Part shown: one piece after another, positions 24,182 to 33,000 of the stretch
Layout of the letters: each line of letters begins with the position of its first letter
Position numbering within the stretch: the stretch's first letter is position 1
NCBI GenBank assembly: GCA_022791455.1
Contig: JAAVZC010000001.1
Span: forward strand, 124,001 to 188,000
Reading direction: 5' to 3'
Source of the DNA: Eggerthellaceae bacterium
GTDB lineage: Bacteria; Actinomycetota; Coriobacteriia; Coriobacteriales; Eggerthellaceae
Length of the DNA: 64,000 nt
Made by a program: the position numbers and the translations under genes
Notes under the pieces: model-generated
The model's input: the letters and a program-made list of their open reading frames with translations, nothing else
Database searches by the model: none
What the model was told of the DNA's origin: nothing

Positions 24182-25459
24182 ATGACTAATTTCGACAACG
24201 TCGGCGTCATCGACGACGACTTCGCCCCTGCGGCCGCGCCGGCCAGGGGCAAGGCTCGCGAGGCGGCGGGCGCCAAGGTAGCCGTGAAGGGCGGTAAGGG
24301 GCTGACCATCGGCATCGGCGTGAGTGCCGTCGTCGCCGTGATCGGCATCGTGCTGTGGGCGATGCAGCTCTCGGGCGGCATGATCCAGACCGCTATGCGC
24401 AACCTGGATTCCTGGGGCCTCTACATCACCATGTTCATGTTCTTCGTGGGTCTGTCCGCCGGCGGCCTCATCATCAGCTCCGTGCCCAAGGCCTTCGGCA
24501 TCAAGGGCTTCGGAGGCATCTCGAAGGTGGCGGTCATGACCTCCATCGCCGCCACCGTGGGCGCCATCGGCTTCGTCATGGTCGACCTGGGCCAGCCGGG
24601 GCGGGTGTGGGAGCTCTTCGCCTATTCCAACCTGGGCTCGCCGCTCATGTGGGACATCATCGTGCTGGCCACCTACCTGATCCTGTCCTGCGTGTACCTC
24701 TGGGCGCAGGTGCAGAACGAGAAGGGCAAGGTGTCCCACGCCGCCCTGCGCGTGATCTCGGTCGTCGCGCTCGTGTGCGCCGTGCTGGTCCACAGCGTGA
24801 CCGCGTGGATCTTCGGCCTGCAGCAGTCTCACGAGATGTGGCACACCGCGCTGCTTGCCCCCTGGTTCGTGTCGTCCGCCCTCGTGTGCGGCACCGGCCT
24901 GGTCATCGTGGCCGTGGCGGCGCTGCGCGCCTCCGGCTACCTGAAGGTGGACCAGGCCAACCTCGTGAAGCTCAGCAAGCTGCTCGCCGTGTTCCTGCTC
25001 GTGGACCTGTACTTCTTCGGCTGCGACCTGCTGACCGAGGCCTTCCCGGCCGGCAGTGGTGCCGAAGTGGTGGCCATGCTGGTCTCCGGCCCGCTCGCCC
25101 CCTTCTTCTGGGGCGAGGTCGTGCTGAGCATCGTCGCGGTTGTCCTCTGCGTCGTGCCGCAGCTGCGCACCACCCCGCTCATGGTGGTGGCCGGCATCCT
25201 GGCCGTTGCCGCCATCTTCTGCAAGCGCGTGCAGCTTCTGGTGGGCGGGTTCCAGATCGCCAACATCGACATGCCCGCCGTCATGACCCAGTTTACCGTC
25301 ACGAACTGGGAGGGCAACTTGGCCCAGGCCTACCAGGGCCTCGTCTACTGGCCCACCCCGCTGGAGTTCGGTGTGACGCTGGGCGTCGTGGCCCTCAGCT
25401 TCCTCGTGCTGTTCCTGGGCCTCAAGTTCCTGCCTTTGAAACCTCAAGACCAGGAGTAA
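24182..25459 (+). CDS. NrfD/PsrC-family membrane anchor subunit
   Basis: Quinol-oxidising membrane subunit of 425 residues with nine or so transmembrane helices after a cytoplasmic N terminus of about 40 residues. The pattern LGQPGRVWELFAYSNLGSPLMWD is characteristic of NrfD/PsrC proteins. I prefer ATG 24182, with GGAAGG at 24168-24173, over the in-frame ATG 24173. It completes the reductase complex by passing electrons from menaquinol to the ferredoxin subunit. Confidence 0.92.
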   Translation: MTNFDNVGVIDDDFAPAAAPARGKAREAAGAKVAVKGGKGLTIGIGVSAVVAVIGIVLWAMQLSGGMIQTAMRNLDSWGLYITMFMFFVGLSAGGLIISSVPKAFGIKGFGGISKVAVMTSIAATVGAIGFVMVDLGQPGRVWELFAYSNLGSPLMWDIIVLATYLILSCVYLWAQVQNEKGKVSHAALRVISVVALVCAVLVHSVTAWIFGLQQSHEMWHTALLAPWFVSSALVCGTGLVIVAVAALRASGYLKVDQANLVKLSKLLAVFLLVDLYFFGCDLLTEAFPAGSGAEVVAMLVSGPLAPFFWGEVVLSIVAVVLCVVPQLRTTPLMVVAGILAVAAIFCKRVQLLVGGFQIANIDMPAVMTQFTVTNWEGNLAQAYQGLVYWPTPLEFGVTLGVVALSFLVLFLGLKFLPLKPQDQE

Positions 25460-25476
25460 CCTCCGGGTCGCGAAGA

Positions 25477-25514
25477 CCCTTCGACTCCGGGCTTCGCCCT
25501 CCGCTCAGGATTAC
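25477..25514. repeat. Dispersed CTTCGACTCC...CCGCTCAGGAT repeat, divergent copy
   Basis: About 38 bp closely matching the repeats at 62693-62733 and 62764-62807. It falls between the NrfD-type gene and its terminator. Repeats of this type are scattered through many bacterial genomes. Confidence 0.6.
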
Positions 25515-25561
25515 GAGGGACGGGGTTTGTGGAAGATAAGTAAGAACCATCTGATCTCTCT

Positions 25562-25590
25562 GAAAGGCCCCGGCTTGCCCGGGGCCTTTC
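25562..25590 (+). terminator. Rho-independent terminator of the Mo reductase operon
   Basis: GAAAGGCCCC (25562-25571) pairs with GGGGCCTTTC (25581-25590). A TATAAT at 25593-25598 follows at once and is the probable -10 box of the radical SAM gene. Confidence 0.85.
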
Positions 25591-25628
25591 GCTATAATCG
25601 AGTAAATTCACGGTGACGAGGGGGAGTT

Positions 25629-26903
25629 TTGGGGGACGCGCAATTGCAACAGCGGCCGACGTTGGCGGCTTGGGTGGCGGAGTACGACGCCATCGAACAG
25701 GAGTATGTGGAATCGCTGCTGGAGTTCGGCATCGATTTGGCACCGCGTCATGAGGACCTGCCCGCGCGGCAAGCGGTGATAGAGCGGCTGCGGGCGAAAG
25801 GGGCGCGGTTCCGCAACGGCGGCGCGAGCATCTCCTGCGGGCCGCTTTCCAGCGCCTGCGTTGCGTGCGCCACGGACCAGGGCTCGCGCACGTTCTACCT
25901 GTCGCTTTCCTGCAACCGCGACTGCTATTTCTGCTTCAACAAGAACCAGGTGAACTACGAGGCGGACCGTCTGTTGAAGGCGAATTGGCAGGAGGAGCTG
26001 GACGAGTTCCTGGACGGTCCCGTGCCAGTGACCCATGTGGCGCTCACCGGGGGCGAACCGCTCATTCACGCCGAGGAGGCCGTCGCGTTCTTCCGCCACG
26101 CGCGGGAGAAAGTGCCCGGCGTCCACCTGCGCCTCTACACTGACGGCGACTTCTTGGACGAGATGCTTGCGCAGCGCTTAGCGGAAGCGGGGCTGCAGGA
26201 GATTCGCTTCTCGGTGAAGCCGGACGAGCCGGGCGCCTTCGACGAGGCGGTGCGGCGGATGGCACGGGCGTTGCGGTTCATCCCGGACGTTATGGTGGAA
26301 ATGCCTGTTGACCCCTCTATGATCGAGGAAATGAAGGGTCTGTTGCGGGCCATGGACGAAATTGGCGTCTTCGGCATTAACCTGCTGGAATTCGGCTACC
26401 CGCTGGGGGATTGGGCCCCGTTTGCCCAGCGCGGCTTTCGTATCGCGAACCCGCCCTTCGCCATTCCCTACAATTACAACTATGCCGGTGGCCTGCCGGT
26501 GGCGGGCAGCGAACTGGCCTGCCTGGAGCTGCTGGAGTGGGCCATCGACGAGGGGCTCAAGCTGGGGGTGCACTACTGCTCGCTGGAGAATAAGAACCGT
26601 ATGCAGATTCACGAGCAGAACACCGCCGCGCGCCTGGACGGGGCGCTCTGGCAGTTCGACGAGGGCGACTTCTTCTGGAAAACGGCGAAGCTGTTCGACG
26701 GTGATGTGCCGGTGGCGCGCGGCGTGCTGAAGGCGGCCGGCGCAGCCATGCTGGAAGACCCCGACGACGGCTCGCTGCAATTCCACCCGCGGCACTTGTC
26801 CCTGTTGACGGGCGCGAACGTGCTGCCGACGGTGTCCGTAAACGTCCTGGAGCCTCACGACGGCACCCTCATGGTGCGAGAAGTGGCGCTGCAGCTGCAA
26901 TAA
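25629..26903 (+). CDS. Radical SAM protein of unknown specificity
   Basis: A 424-residue radical SAM enzyme. The cluster-binding motif CNRDCYFC (C-x3-C-x2-C) lies near residue 96, followed by the SAM-binding ALTGGEPL segment. An upstream Cys pair (CVAC, near 77-80) may hold an auxiliary site. The C-terminal half is not a recognisable SPASM domain. I take TTG 25629 with GAGGGGGA upstream; no ATG occurs early in frame. It stands alone between two terminators. A maturation or cofactor role for the adjacent reductases is possible, but nothing in the sequence shows it. Confidence 0.85.
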   Translation: MGDAQLQQRPTLAAWVAEYDAIEQEYVESLLEFGIDLAPRHEDLPARQAVIERLRAKGARFRNGGASISCGPLSSACVACATDQGSRTFYLSLSCNRDCYFCFNKNQVNYEADRLLKANWQEELDEFLDGPVPVTHVALTGGEPLIHAEEAVAFFRHAREKVPGVHLRLYTDGDFLDEMLAQRLAEAGLQEIRFSVKPDEPGAFDEAVRRMARALRFIPDVMVEMPVDPSMIEEMKGLLRAMDEIGVFGINLLEFGYPLGDWAPFAQRGFRIANPPFAIPYNYNYAGGLPVAGSELACLELLEWAIDEGLKLGVHYCSLENKNRMQIHEQNTAARLDGALWQFDEGDFFWKTAKLFDGDVPVARGVLKAAGAAMLEDPDDGSLQFHPRHLSLLTGANVLPTVSVNVLEPHDGTLMVREVALQLQ

Positions 26904-26906
26904 AAA

Positions 26907-26929
26907 CGGGGCGGCCAATGACCGCCCCG
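26907..26929. terminator. Bidirectional terminator
   Basis: CGGGGCGG (26907-26914) pairs with CCGCCCCG (26922-26929) between convergent genes. Confidence 0.8.
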
Positions 26930-26960
26930 CTGTGCTTCGCGATTGCTATTTCGTACTGCG

Positions 26961-28910
26961 TTACGCTTGGTCGGCGTGGTAGCGCTTGATGGCGTAGCGG
27001 GTGATGTTGGAGCGGTTGATGATGCCCACCATCACGCCGTTTTCCAGCACCGGTGCCTTCTTCAGGTGGCCTTCCGAAAGAACGCGGGCCACTTCGCCCA
27101 GGTCGTCGTTCAGGTTCACGGAGATGACGCGCTGGGTGGCGATGGCGCTCACCGGCTGGGCCAGCACCTCGCGCAGGGTGGCGTCGAAGTCAGCGTTCTC
27201 GCGCTCGACCACGAAAGACCAGGAGGTTTTGAAGGCGGGCACTTGGTCGGCCAGGGAGGCCATGATGTCGCCATCGGAGACGAAGCCCACCACCTGACGG
27301 TCGGCGTTCACCACCGGCGCGCCGGAGATGCCCTTGGTGGCGAAGAGCTCCATGGCCTCGACCACGGGGGTTTCGGGGGTAACGGTGAAGACGTCGGTTT
27401 TCATGATGGAAGCAAGGCTCGCTTGCGGGGCCACGACGCCGGCCTCGGATGCGGCGGCTTCTGCGGCGCCCCAGTCGCCGGCCGGAGCGGCTTGGGCGAT
27501 GGGCTGGGCGGCGGCGCGGCGAATCCACAGGGCCAGGAAGAAGCCCACCAGGGCGAACACGCCCACCAAAATGCCCGAGGCCACCATGCCGCTGTTGGCG
27601 GCTTCAGCAGCGGCCAGGCCAGAGGCGGCAGCAGAGGCGCCCACCAGGGCATACACGCCGGTGAATACAGAAGAGCCGAAGCAGCCGGCAATTTGGAAGC
27701 CAGTGGACATAACGGTAACGCCATGGGGGTTCAGCTCGGGCGGCAGCTTCGAGAGCGCGAAGGACTGCACCGGGCCGATGATGAGAGCGGAGCCGCAAAT
27801 GACCGGGATGTAGATGATGGCCAGCAGCACCGGCGAGGCGGTGGCAATGAACAGGGCCGTCAGCACGGAGAACACCGCGATGCACGCAAAGCCCAGCGGC
27901 AACAGGATGCCCGGACCGCGCTTGTCGTAGATGCGGCCAGCCAGAGGCGAGGCGCCGCAGGAGCACAAGATAGCCGGGAACAGGGTGAGGGAGGCCACCA
28001 GCGGCTCGGTGCCCAGCACCGACTGCATGAAGGTAGGCACGATGATGTTCATGGCGAAGATGGTCACCAGCGAGAGCATGTTCGCGATGACGCCCACGGC
28101 GAACGCGGGAATCTTCAGCGGGCGCAGGTCGATGAGCGGCTCGGCCAGCTTGCCCTGGCGCTTCACGAAGAACACGAGCGCGATAACGCCCACCACCGCA
28201 GCACCGATGGCCACCGGCACGCTGCCGGCGAAGATGGTGGAAACGCCGTACAGAATGCCGATAAGGGCAATGCCGATAAGCGCAACCGAGGCGGCGTCAA
28301 GTCGCGGATGGGTGAGGTGCGCCACGTCGCGCAGGATGATGGCGCCCGCCAGCAGGCACAGAAGCGAAAGAGCGGCGAACACCCACAGCAGCATGTTCCA
28401 AGGGGCCACGGCCAGAATCAGGCCGGCGAAGATGACGCTCGAGGAGGGGCCGAGCGTGGTCATGGCGCCCATGATGCCCATGTACGTGCCCAGCTTCTCG
28501 CGCGGGGCGCACTCAAGCGTGATGTTCATGCCGATGGGAATGAGCATGCCGGTGCCGAGCGCCTGCACAATGCGGCCCACCAGCAGCACACCGAAGTTGG
28601 GGGCCAAGCCGCCGATGACTGAGCCGATCACCAGCAGCGCGGTGGTGGCGCAGAAGAGCTGCCGGGTAGGGAAGGAGCGGTAGGCGAACGCAGATACCGG
28701 CACCATGACGGCGGCGCCCAACATGTAGGCGGTGGCCAGCCACTGGACGGTGGAAACGTCGACGGAAAGCGCCTGCATGATGGGCGCGAAGCCAACGTTC
28801 AGGAAGGTCTCGTTAAACGTGGCCAGGAAAGCAGCAAAAGCGGCGACGAACAGGATGGCGGCTGGGTTCTGCTTGGGGGCAGTACCGGGAGCCTGGGGGG
28901 TTTGGGACAC
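26961..28910 (-). CDS. DHA2-type MFS transporter fused to a CBS-domain pair
   Basis: A 649-residue protein in two parts. Residues about 15-490 form a drug:H+ antiporter of the DHA2 (14-helix) type with LATFNETFLNVGF at helix 1 and a GRIVQALGTGMLIP segment. After a linker, residues about 505-645 hold two CBS motifs (SIMKTDVFTVTPETPVVEAM, and PVSAIATQRVISVNLNDDL), which usually sense adenine nucleotides or second messengers. I use GTG 28910, preceded by AAAGGAGA; the longer in-frame extension to 29051 has no ribosome binding site. The fusion implies nucleotide-gated efflux. Substrate unknown. Confidence 0.88.
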   Translation of the reverse strand: MSQTPQAPGTAPKQNPAAILFVAAFAAFLATFNETFLNVGFAPIMQALSVDVSTVQWLATAYMLGAAVMVPVSAFAYRSFPTRQLFCATTALLVIGSVIGGLAPNFGVLLVGRIVQALGTGMLIPIGMNITLECAPREKLGTYMGIMGAMTTLGPSSSVIFAGLILAVAPWNMLLWVFAALSLLCLLAGAIILRDVAHLTHPRLDAASVALIGIALIGILYGVSTIFAGSVPVAIGAAVVGVIALVFFVKRQGKLAEPLIDLRPLKIPAFAVGVIANMLSLVTIFAMNIIVPTFMQSVLGTEPLVASLTLFPAILCSCGASPLAGRIYDKRGPGILLPLGFACIAVFSVLTALFIATASPVLLAIIYIPVICGSALIIGPVQSFALSKLPPELNPHGVTVMSTGFQIAGCFGSSVFTGVYALVGASAAASGLAAAEAANSGMVASGILVGVFALVGFFLALWIRRAAAQPIAQAAPAGDWGAAEAAASEAGVVAPQASLASIMKTDVFTVTPETPVVEAMELFATKGISGAPVVNADRQVVGFVSDGDIMASLADQVPAFKTSWSFVVERENADFDATLREVLAQPVSAIATQRVISVNLNDDLGEVARVLSEGHLKKAPVLENGVMVGIINRSNITRYAIKRYHADQA

Positions 28911-29218
28911 GGGTCTCTCCTTTCTGGAGCGCAAGGAGGGGCGCGTAGGGCCGTCGGACACAAAAAGACGCCAGGCGCTGCGCAAATACACGACGGCCGG
29001 AGAAGTCTTCCCTGTGCCGTGATCAGATTTACGCGCCGCCTGGCGCCACATGTGTCGTTTTCAGTGCTATTTGGTTTTACCGAAGGAAAAGGGTATCACG
29101 AAATGCGCCGGAATCTGGCGGTTGAAATCCGCGAGCGGAAAAGGGCCGCGCCCACGGAGGCGTACATGGAAGAGTGCGCCCCGCCGTGCCGCGAAGGGCA
29201 GGAACGGGGCGCGTTTGC
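28911..29218. other. Upstream region of the MFS-CBS gene
   Basis: No credible gene was seen here. An inverted repeat GCGCCCCG/CGGGGCGC (29176-29212) lies just beyond the stop of the 26-residue gene and may terminate it. An AT-rich patch around 29050-29100 is the likely promoter area for the transporter. Confidence 0.45.
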
Positions 29219-29299
29219 CTACTTGTGCTTGTAGCCGGTGTAGAGGGCGAGGGCCATGCAGACGGTGCCGGCCCAGGCGAAGAAACGATGCCATTTCAT
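29219..29299 (-). CDS. 26-residue DUF6219-like membrane microprotein
   Basis: A very short gene: 26 residues from ATG 29299 to TAG 29219, preceded by a strong AAAGGAGA. The sequence (MKWHRFFAWAGTVCMALALY, then TGYKHK) is one hydrophobic helix with basic ends. It matches my memory of the DUF6219 pattern found in gut anaerobes. The good ribosome binding site and amphipathic ends argue that it is real. Function unknown; a regulator of a membrane partner is a common role for such peptides. Confidence 0.72.
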   Translation of the reverse strand: MKWHRFFAWAGTVCMALALYTGYKHK

Positions 29300-29564
29300 G
29301 GGTTATCTCCTTTGCGAATCATTAAAGCGCCCCCCATGCTACCACGGAATTTTTCCCGCGCTGCCGCCGTTGTTCGTGTGCGTTAACATTTCGTCGAAGA
29401 AGTTTACCTATTCGAACATTTCTCGCGTCGCCTCCATGCAGGCAGGCTAACATATTTGCAACGGCGAAAAATTAGGTGCATGCATTTGTCTGTGCGTTTC
29501 GCTAGTATCGGTGGTACGCGGATGTGCTCCGCGGCTGTACTTTGTCCTGTTTAGGAGGTTCGTT
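29300..29564. promoter_or_regulatory. Divergent intergenic region before the P-type ATPase operon
   Basis: A 265-bp AT-richer region between the divergent microprotein and the DUF6110-like gene. It must contain both promoters. No clear metalloregulator operator could be assigned. Confidence 0.4.
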
Positions 29565-29882
29565 ATGCATCCTGGTCTTTTGGTTTTGGGCGGTTTTCTG
29601 CTGGGCACCGCCGGTGTAAAGGCGGTTCGCAGCAATCCGGCCCATCGCGCCTATGTGCGCACGACCGTCTGCGCGCTGCAGGCGAAGGATTACGTGGCTC
29701 GCGTGGTTGACGAGGCCAAGGCGGAATGCGACGACATTCTGGCCGAGGCCCAGTACGTCAAAGCGGTGGAAGAGGCCGCGCGCGACGCCGAAGAAGTGGT
29801 GGTGGACCAGACCGTCGTGGCCCAGGACGCCGCCGGCGACGTGACCGTGGCCGAAGAGACTGTGACTGAGACGAAGAACTAG
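29565..29882 (+). CDS. Small DUF6110-like membrane-associated protein
   Basis: A 105-residue protein: an N-terminal hydrophobic segment (HPGLLVLGGFLLGTAGVKAV, residues 2-21) followed by an acidic, probably helical tail. ATG 29565 is preceded by AGGAGG. It sits 48 bp before a P1B-type ATPase. Small proteins of this shape, annotated DUF6110, accompany such ATPases in other anaerobes, so it is probably an accessory or stabilising subunit. No metal-binding Cys/His motif is evident. Confidence 0.75.
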   Translation: MHPGLLVLGGFLLGTAGVKAVRSNPAHRAYVRTTVCALQAKDYVARVVDEAKAECDDILAEAQYVKAVEEAARDAEEVVVDQTVVAQDAAGDVTVAEETVTETKN

Positions 29883-29930
29883 GGCTTTCGCCGTTCTTCC
29901 GTCCGATTCATTGAAAAGAAGCGAACGCCC

Positions 29931-32096
29931 ATGCGCTGCGTAATCAAGCACTCGTTGCCGGGCCGGCTGCGTTTCCAGCTGCCCGAGCCGTTGAACGAGC
30001 ACGACGCCATTGCCCTTGAGGAAACGTTCCTCGACATGGTGGAAGTGTCGAAGGCCACCGCCTATCCGCTGGCGGCCGGTTTCTCGGTCGAGTTCGACCC
30101 CACGCCCCTTGCCCGCCAAGCGGTGATCCAGCGCATGGCCACGCTCTCCTACGCCGATTTGGCGGCGTGGCAGCCTTCCGACCCCTTTGCCCTGGCGCCG
30201 CGCGCCCGCAACTTGTATGCGGCGTTGGCCAACGCCACGGCGTGGTTCATCATCCGCATGCTCATGCCCAACCCCTTCAAGACCGTCTGGTGGGTGTGGC
30301 GCGCCATTCCCTTCTGGCGGGCAGGGCTGCAGTCCCTCAAAGAGGGACGGCTGGACGTGCCGGTTTTGGATGCCTCTGCTATCGCGCTCGGCTTCACCCA
30401 GGGGGCCAGCAACGCCGGCGAGACCATGTACCTGCTGCGCGTGGGCGAGATCATGGAGGACTTCACCCAGAAGCGCACCGAATCCAGTCTGGCGCAGTCG
30501 CTGCTGGACATTCCCACCACGGCGTGGGTGTGCCGCGACGGCCAAGAGGTGGAAGTGGACCTGTCCGAGCTTTCCCCCGGCGATCGAGTAGTGGTGCGCA
30601 TTGGCAACGGCATCCCGGTGGACGGAACGGTGACCGCCGGCGAGGCCATGGTGAACCAGTCGTCGCTCACGGGCGAGCCGCTGCCGGTGATGCGCCAGGC
30701 GGGCGATAGCGTATACGCCGGTACCGCCGTCGAGGAGGGCGAAATTTGCGTGAAGGTGACCGGCGATCCGGCCCAGAGCAAGATCCAGTCCATCCTCACC
30801 ATGATGGCCGACACCGAAGCGGCAAAATCCGCCGAACAGAAACGCATCGAGAACATTGCCGACAAGCTGGTGCCGTGGAACTTCGCGCTGGCCGCCGTCG
30901 TGGGGCTGACCACACGCTCTCTCATGAAGACGGCCGCGTGCCTGATGGTCGATTACTCCTGCGCGCTGAAGATGTCCGGCGCCATTGCCGTCATGGCCGC
31001 GCAGCGCGAGGGCGCCAAGCACGGCTTCATGGTGAAGGGCAGCCGCTACTTCCAGGCAGTGGAAGAGGCGGACACCATCGTCTTCGACAAGACGGGCACC
31101 CTAACCGACGCCGCGCCGAAGGTCTACCACGTGGAGCCTTACAACGGCTATACCCGCGACGAGGCGCTGCGGCTGGCGGCGTGCTTGGAAGAGCACTTCC
31201 CGCACCCGGTGGCACGCGCGGTGGTGGACGCCGCCTTGGAAGAGGGGCTGGAACACCGCGAACTGCACTCGGCAGTGGAGTATGTGGTGGCCCATGGCAT
31301 CGCCAGCTCGCTGAACGGCAAGCGCGTGGTCATTGGCAGCCAGCACTTCGTTTTGGAAGACGAAGGGGTGCCGGTGGCGCCCGAACAGCTGGAGCACATC
31401 CACAGCCTGGCGCTGGGCACATCGCCCTTGTTCTTGGCGGTGGACAACGAGCTGCGCGGCGTGCTCTATATCGACGACCCGCTGAAGTCCGACGCGCCCC
31501 AGGTAATCCAGGCGCTGCGAGACGAGGGATTCAAGCGCATCATCATGCTCACCGGCGACGCCGACCGCACCGCGCGACGCGTGGCGGCCGAGGCGGGCAT
31601 CGACGAATACCGCGCCGACCTGTTGCCGGAAGATAAGTTCGAGCTGGTGCGCCAGCTGCAGGCAGAGGGCTGCAACGTGTGCATGGTGGGCGATGGCGTG
31701 AACGACTCGCCGGCCTTGGCGGCCGCGAACGTCTCCATTGCCATGAGCGCTGGCAGCGCCGTGGCTCGCGAGGCGGCAGATATCGCCCTCACCTCCAACG
31801 ATCTTGAGGGCATTGTGCGGCTGCGCCGTCTTTCTCGCGTGCTCTCCCGCCGCATGAAGCAGGGCTACCGGTTCACCATCGGCTACAACTCCATCCTGCT
31901 GGCGCTGGGCATTGCCGGCATCATCACGCCGCAGCAGTCCGCCTTCTTCCACAACGGCGGCACGATTGGGCTGTCCGCCATGAACGCCCGCGCCTACTTG
32001 CCCGACGCGCCGCTTCTGCCGGTGGGCGAGGGGGCCGAGGAAACCGCCGAACAGCGGGAAGAGCGCGAACTGGAAGACGCAACGACTGCTCTGTAG
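29931..32096 (+). CDS. Heavy-metal P1B-type ATPase with an atypical membrane metal site
   Basis: A 721-residue ATP-driven cation pump. It has the actuator loop SLTGEP (near 246), the phosphorylation motif DKTGT (Asp386), an HP motif (HFPHPVA, near 423) and the hinge MVGDGVNDSPAL (near 586). In the transmembrane helix before the P-domain, the usual Cys-Pro-Cys is replaced by DYSCALKMSG (Cys344 alone, no Pro). The N terminus lacks a CxxC heavy-metal domain; a short region of about 80 residues stands in its place. The changed site points away from Cu+/Zn2+ selectivity, perhaps toward Mn2+ or another divalent ion. Follows the DUF6110-like gene. Confidence 0.88.
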   Translation: MRCVIKHSLPGRLRFQLPEPLNEHDAIALEETFLDMVEVSKATAYPLAAGFSVEFDPTPLARQAVIQRMATLSYADLAAWQPSDPFALAPRARNLYAALANATAWFIIRMLMPNPFKTVWWVWRAIPFWRAGLQSLKEGRLDVPVLDASAIALGFTQGASNAGETMYLLRVGEIMEDFTQKRTESSLAQSLLDIPTTAWVCRDGQEVEVDLSELSPGDRVVVRIGNGIPVDGTVTAGEAMVNQSSLTGEPLPVMRQAGDSVYAGTAVEEGEICVKVTGDPAQSKIQSILTMMADTEAAKSAEQKRIENIADKLVPWNFALAAVVGLTTRSLMKTAACLMVDYSCALKMSGAIAVMAAQREGAKHGFMVKGSRYFQAVEEADTIVFDKTGTLTDAAPKVYHVEPYNGYTRDEALRLAACLEEHFPHPVARAVVDAALEEGLEHRELHSAVEYVVAHGIASSLNGKRVVIGSQHFVLEDEGVPVAPEQLEHIHSLALGTSPLFLAVDNELRGVLYIDDPLKSDAPQVIQALRDEGFKRIIMLTGDADRTARRVAAEAGIDEYRADLLPEDKFELVRQLQAEGCNVCMVGDGVNDSPALAAANVSIAMSAGSAVAREAADIALTSNDLEGIVRLRRLSRVLSRRMKQGYRFTIGYNSILLALGIAGIITPQQSAFFHNGGTIGLSAMNARAYLPDAPLLPVGEGAEETAEQREERELEDATTAL

Positions 32097-32226
32097 CCGC
32101 GGCGCAGTATTTTCCGAGAACAGCGAGCCCGCCTTGTTCCGTCCAGACGACCGAGCGGAACAAAGCGGCCTCCTTGCGTCTGATCAGGCAAGTTTATAGT
32201 TTCCCGCAGCAAACTTTCTGCTATAC

Positions 32227-32284
32227 TCCGAAAAGTTCTCTCTAGTTAACAAATAGAGAGACGCTGAAGAAGGATCTTTTCGGA
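32227..32284. promoter_or_regulatory. Nested inverted repeats before the ABC exporter genes
   Basis: Outer arms TCCGAAAAG (32227-32235) and CTTTTCGGA (32276-32284) flank an inner dyad CTCTCTA/TAGAGAG (32238-32260). A -10-like TATACT lies at 32222-32227. This could be an operator or leader structure controlling the ABC genes. Confidence 0.6.
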
Positions 32285-32296
32285 AAGTGTGGCCGC

Positions 32297-32998
32297 ATGG
32301 CTTTTTTGGAACTGCGCAACGTTCGGAAATCGTACGGGGAAGGCGATGCGCGCACCGATGTGCTGCGGGGCATCTCTACGCAACTGGAGGCGGGTGACCT
32401 TGCGGTGTTGCTGGGGCCCTCAGGCTCGGGGAAATCGACATTCCTCAACCTAGTGGGCGGGTTGGAGAACCTTGATGAGGGCTCGATCATGGTGGACGGC
32501 CAAGATATTGCCTCCCTCTCCGCACGTGAGGTAGGGGAGTATCGCCGCCGTCAGCTGGGGTTCGTGTTCCAGTTCTACAACCTGGTGCCCGATCTTACCG
32601 TGCGGGAGAACATTGAGGTATGTGCCCATCTGAGCGATGATCCGCTTCCGATGGACGACCTATTGCAATCGTTAGGGCTGTGGGAGCAGCGGCGCAAATT
32701 CCCGCGGCAGATCTCCGGCGGTCAGCAGCAGCGGTGCGCCATTGGCCGTGCGCTGGTGAAAAAGCCGCGACTCCTTTTATGCGACGAGCCCACGGGAGCT
32801 TTGGACTATCAGACCTCGCTCGAGATACTCGATCTGATGGAGCGGGTGAACCGCGATTTCGGCTGCACCCTTGTGGTGGTTACCCATAACGACGCCATCG
32901 CCCGCATGGCCACGCGTATCCTGCGCTTGCACGACGGGATGCTGGTGGAGGACAGTGTGAACCCGGTGCGCCAAGCGGCGCTGAGCCTGGAGTGGTAG
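32297..32998 (+). CDS. ABC transporter ATPase (MacB/LolD-like)
   Basis: ATP-hydrolysing subunit of 233 residues. Walker A is GPSGSGKST (near residue 40), the signature is ISGGQQQRC (near 140), and Walker B is LLLCDEPTGALD (near 160). The family couples to FtsX-fold permeases such as the one encoded next. Mechanotransmission or export of peptides, lipids or antibiotics is typical. Confidence 0.92.
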   Translation: MAFLELRNVRKSYGEGDARTDVLRGISTQLEAGDLAVLLGPSGSGKSTFLNLVGGLENLDEGSIMVDGQDIASLSAREVGEYRRRQLGFVFQFYNLVPDLTVRENIEVCAHLSDDPLPMDDLLQSLGLWEQRRKFPRQISGGQQQRCAIGRALVKKPRLLLCDEPTGALDYQTSLEILDLMERVNRDFGCTLVVVTHNDAIARMATRILRLHDGMLVEDSVNPVRQAALSLEW

Positions 32999-33000
32999 CC

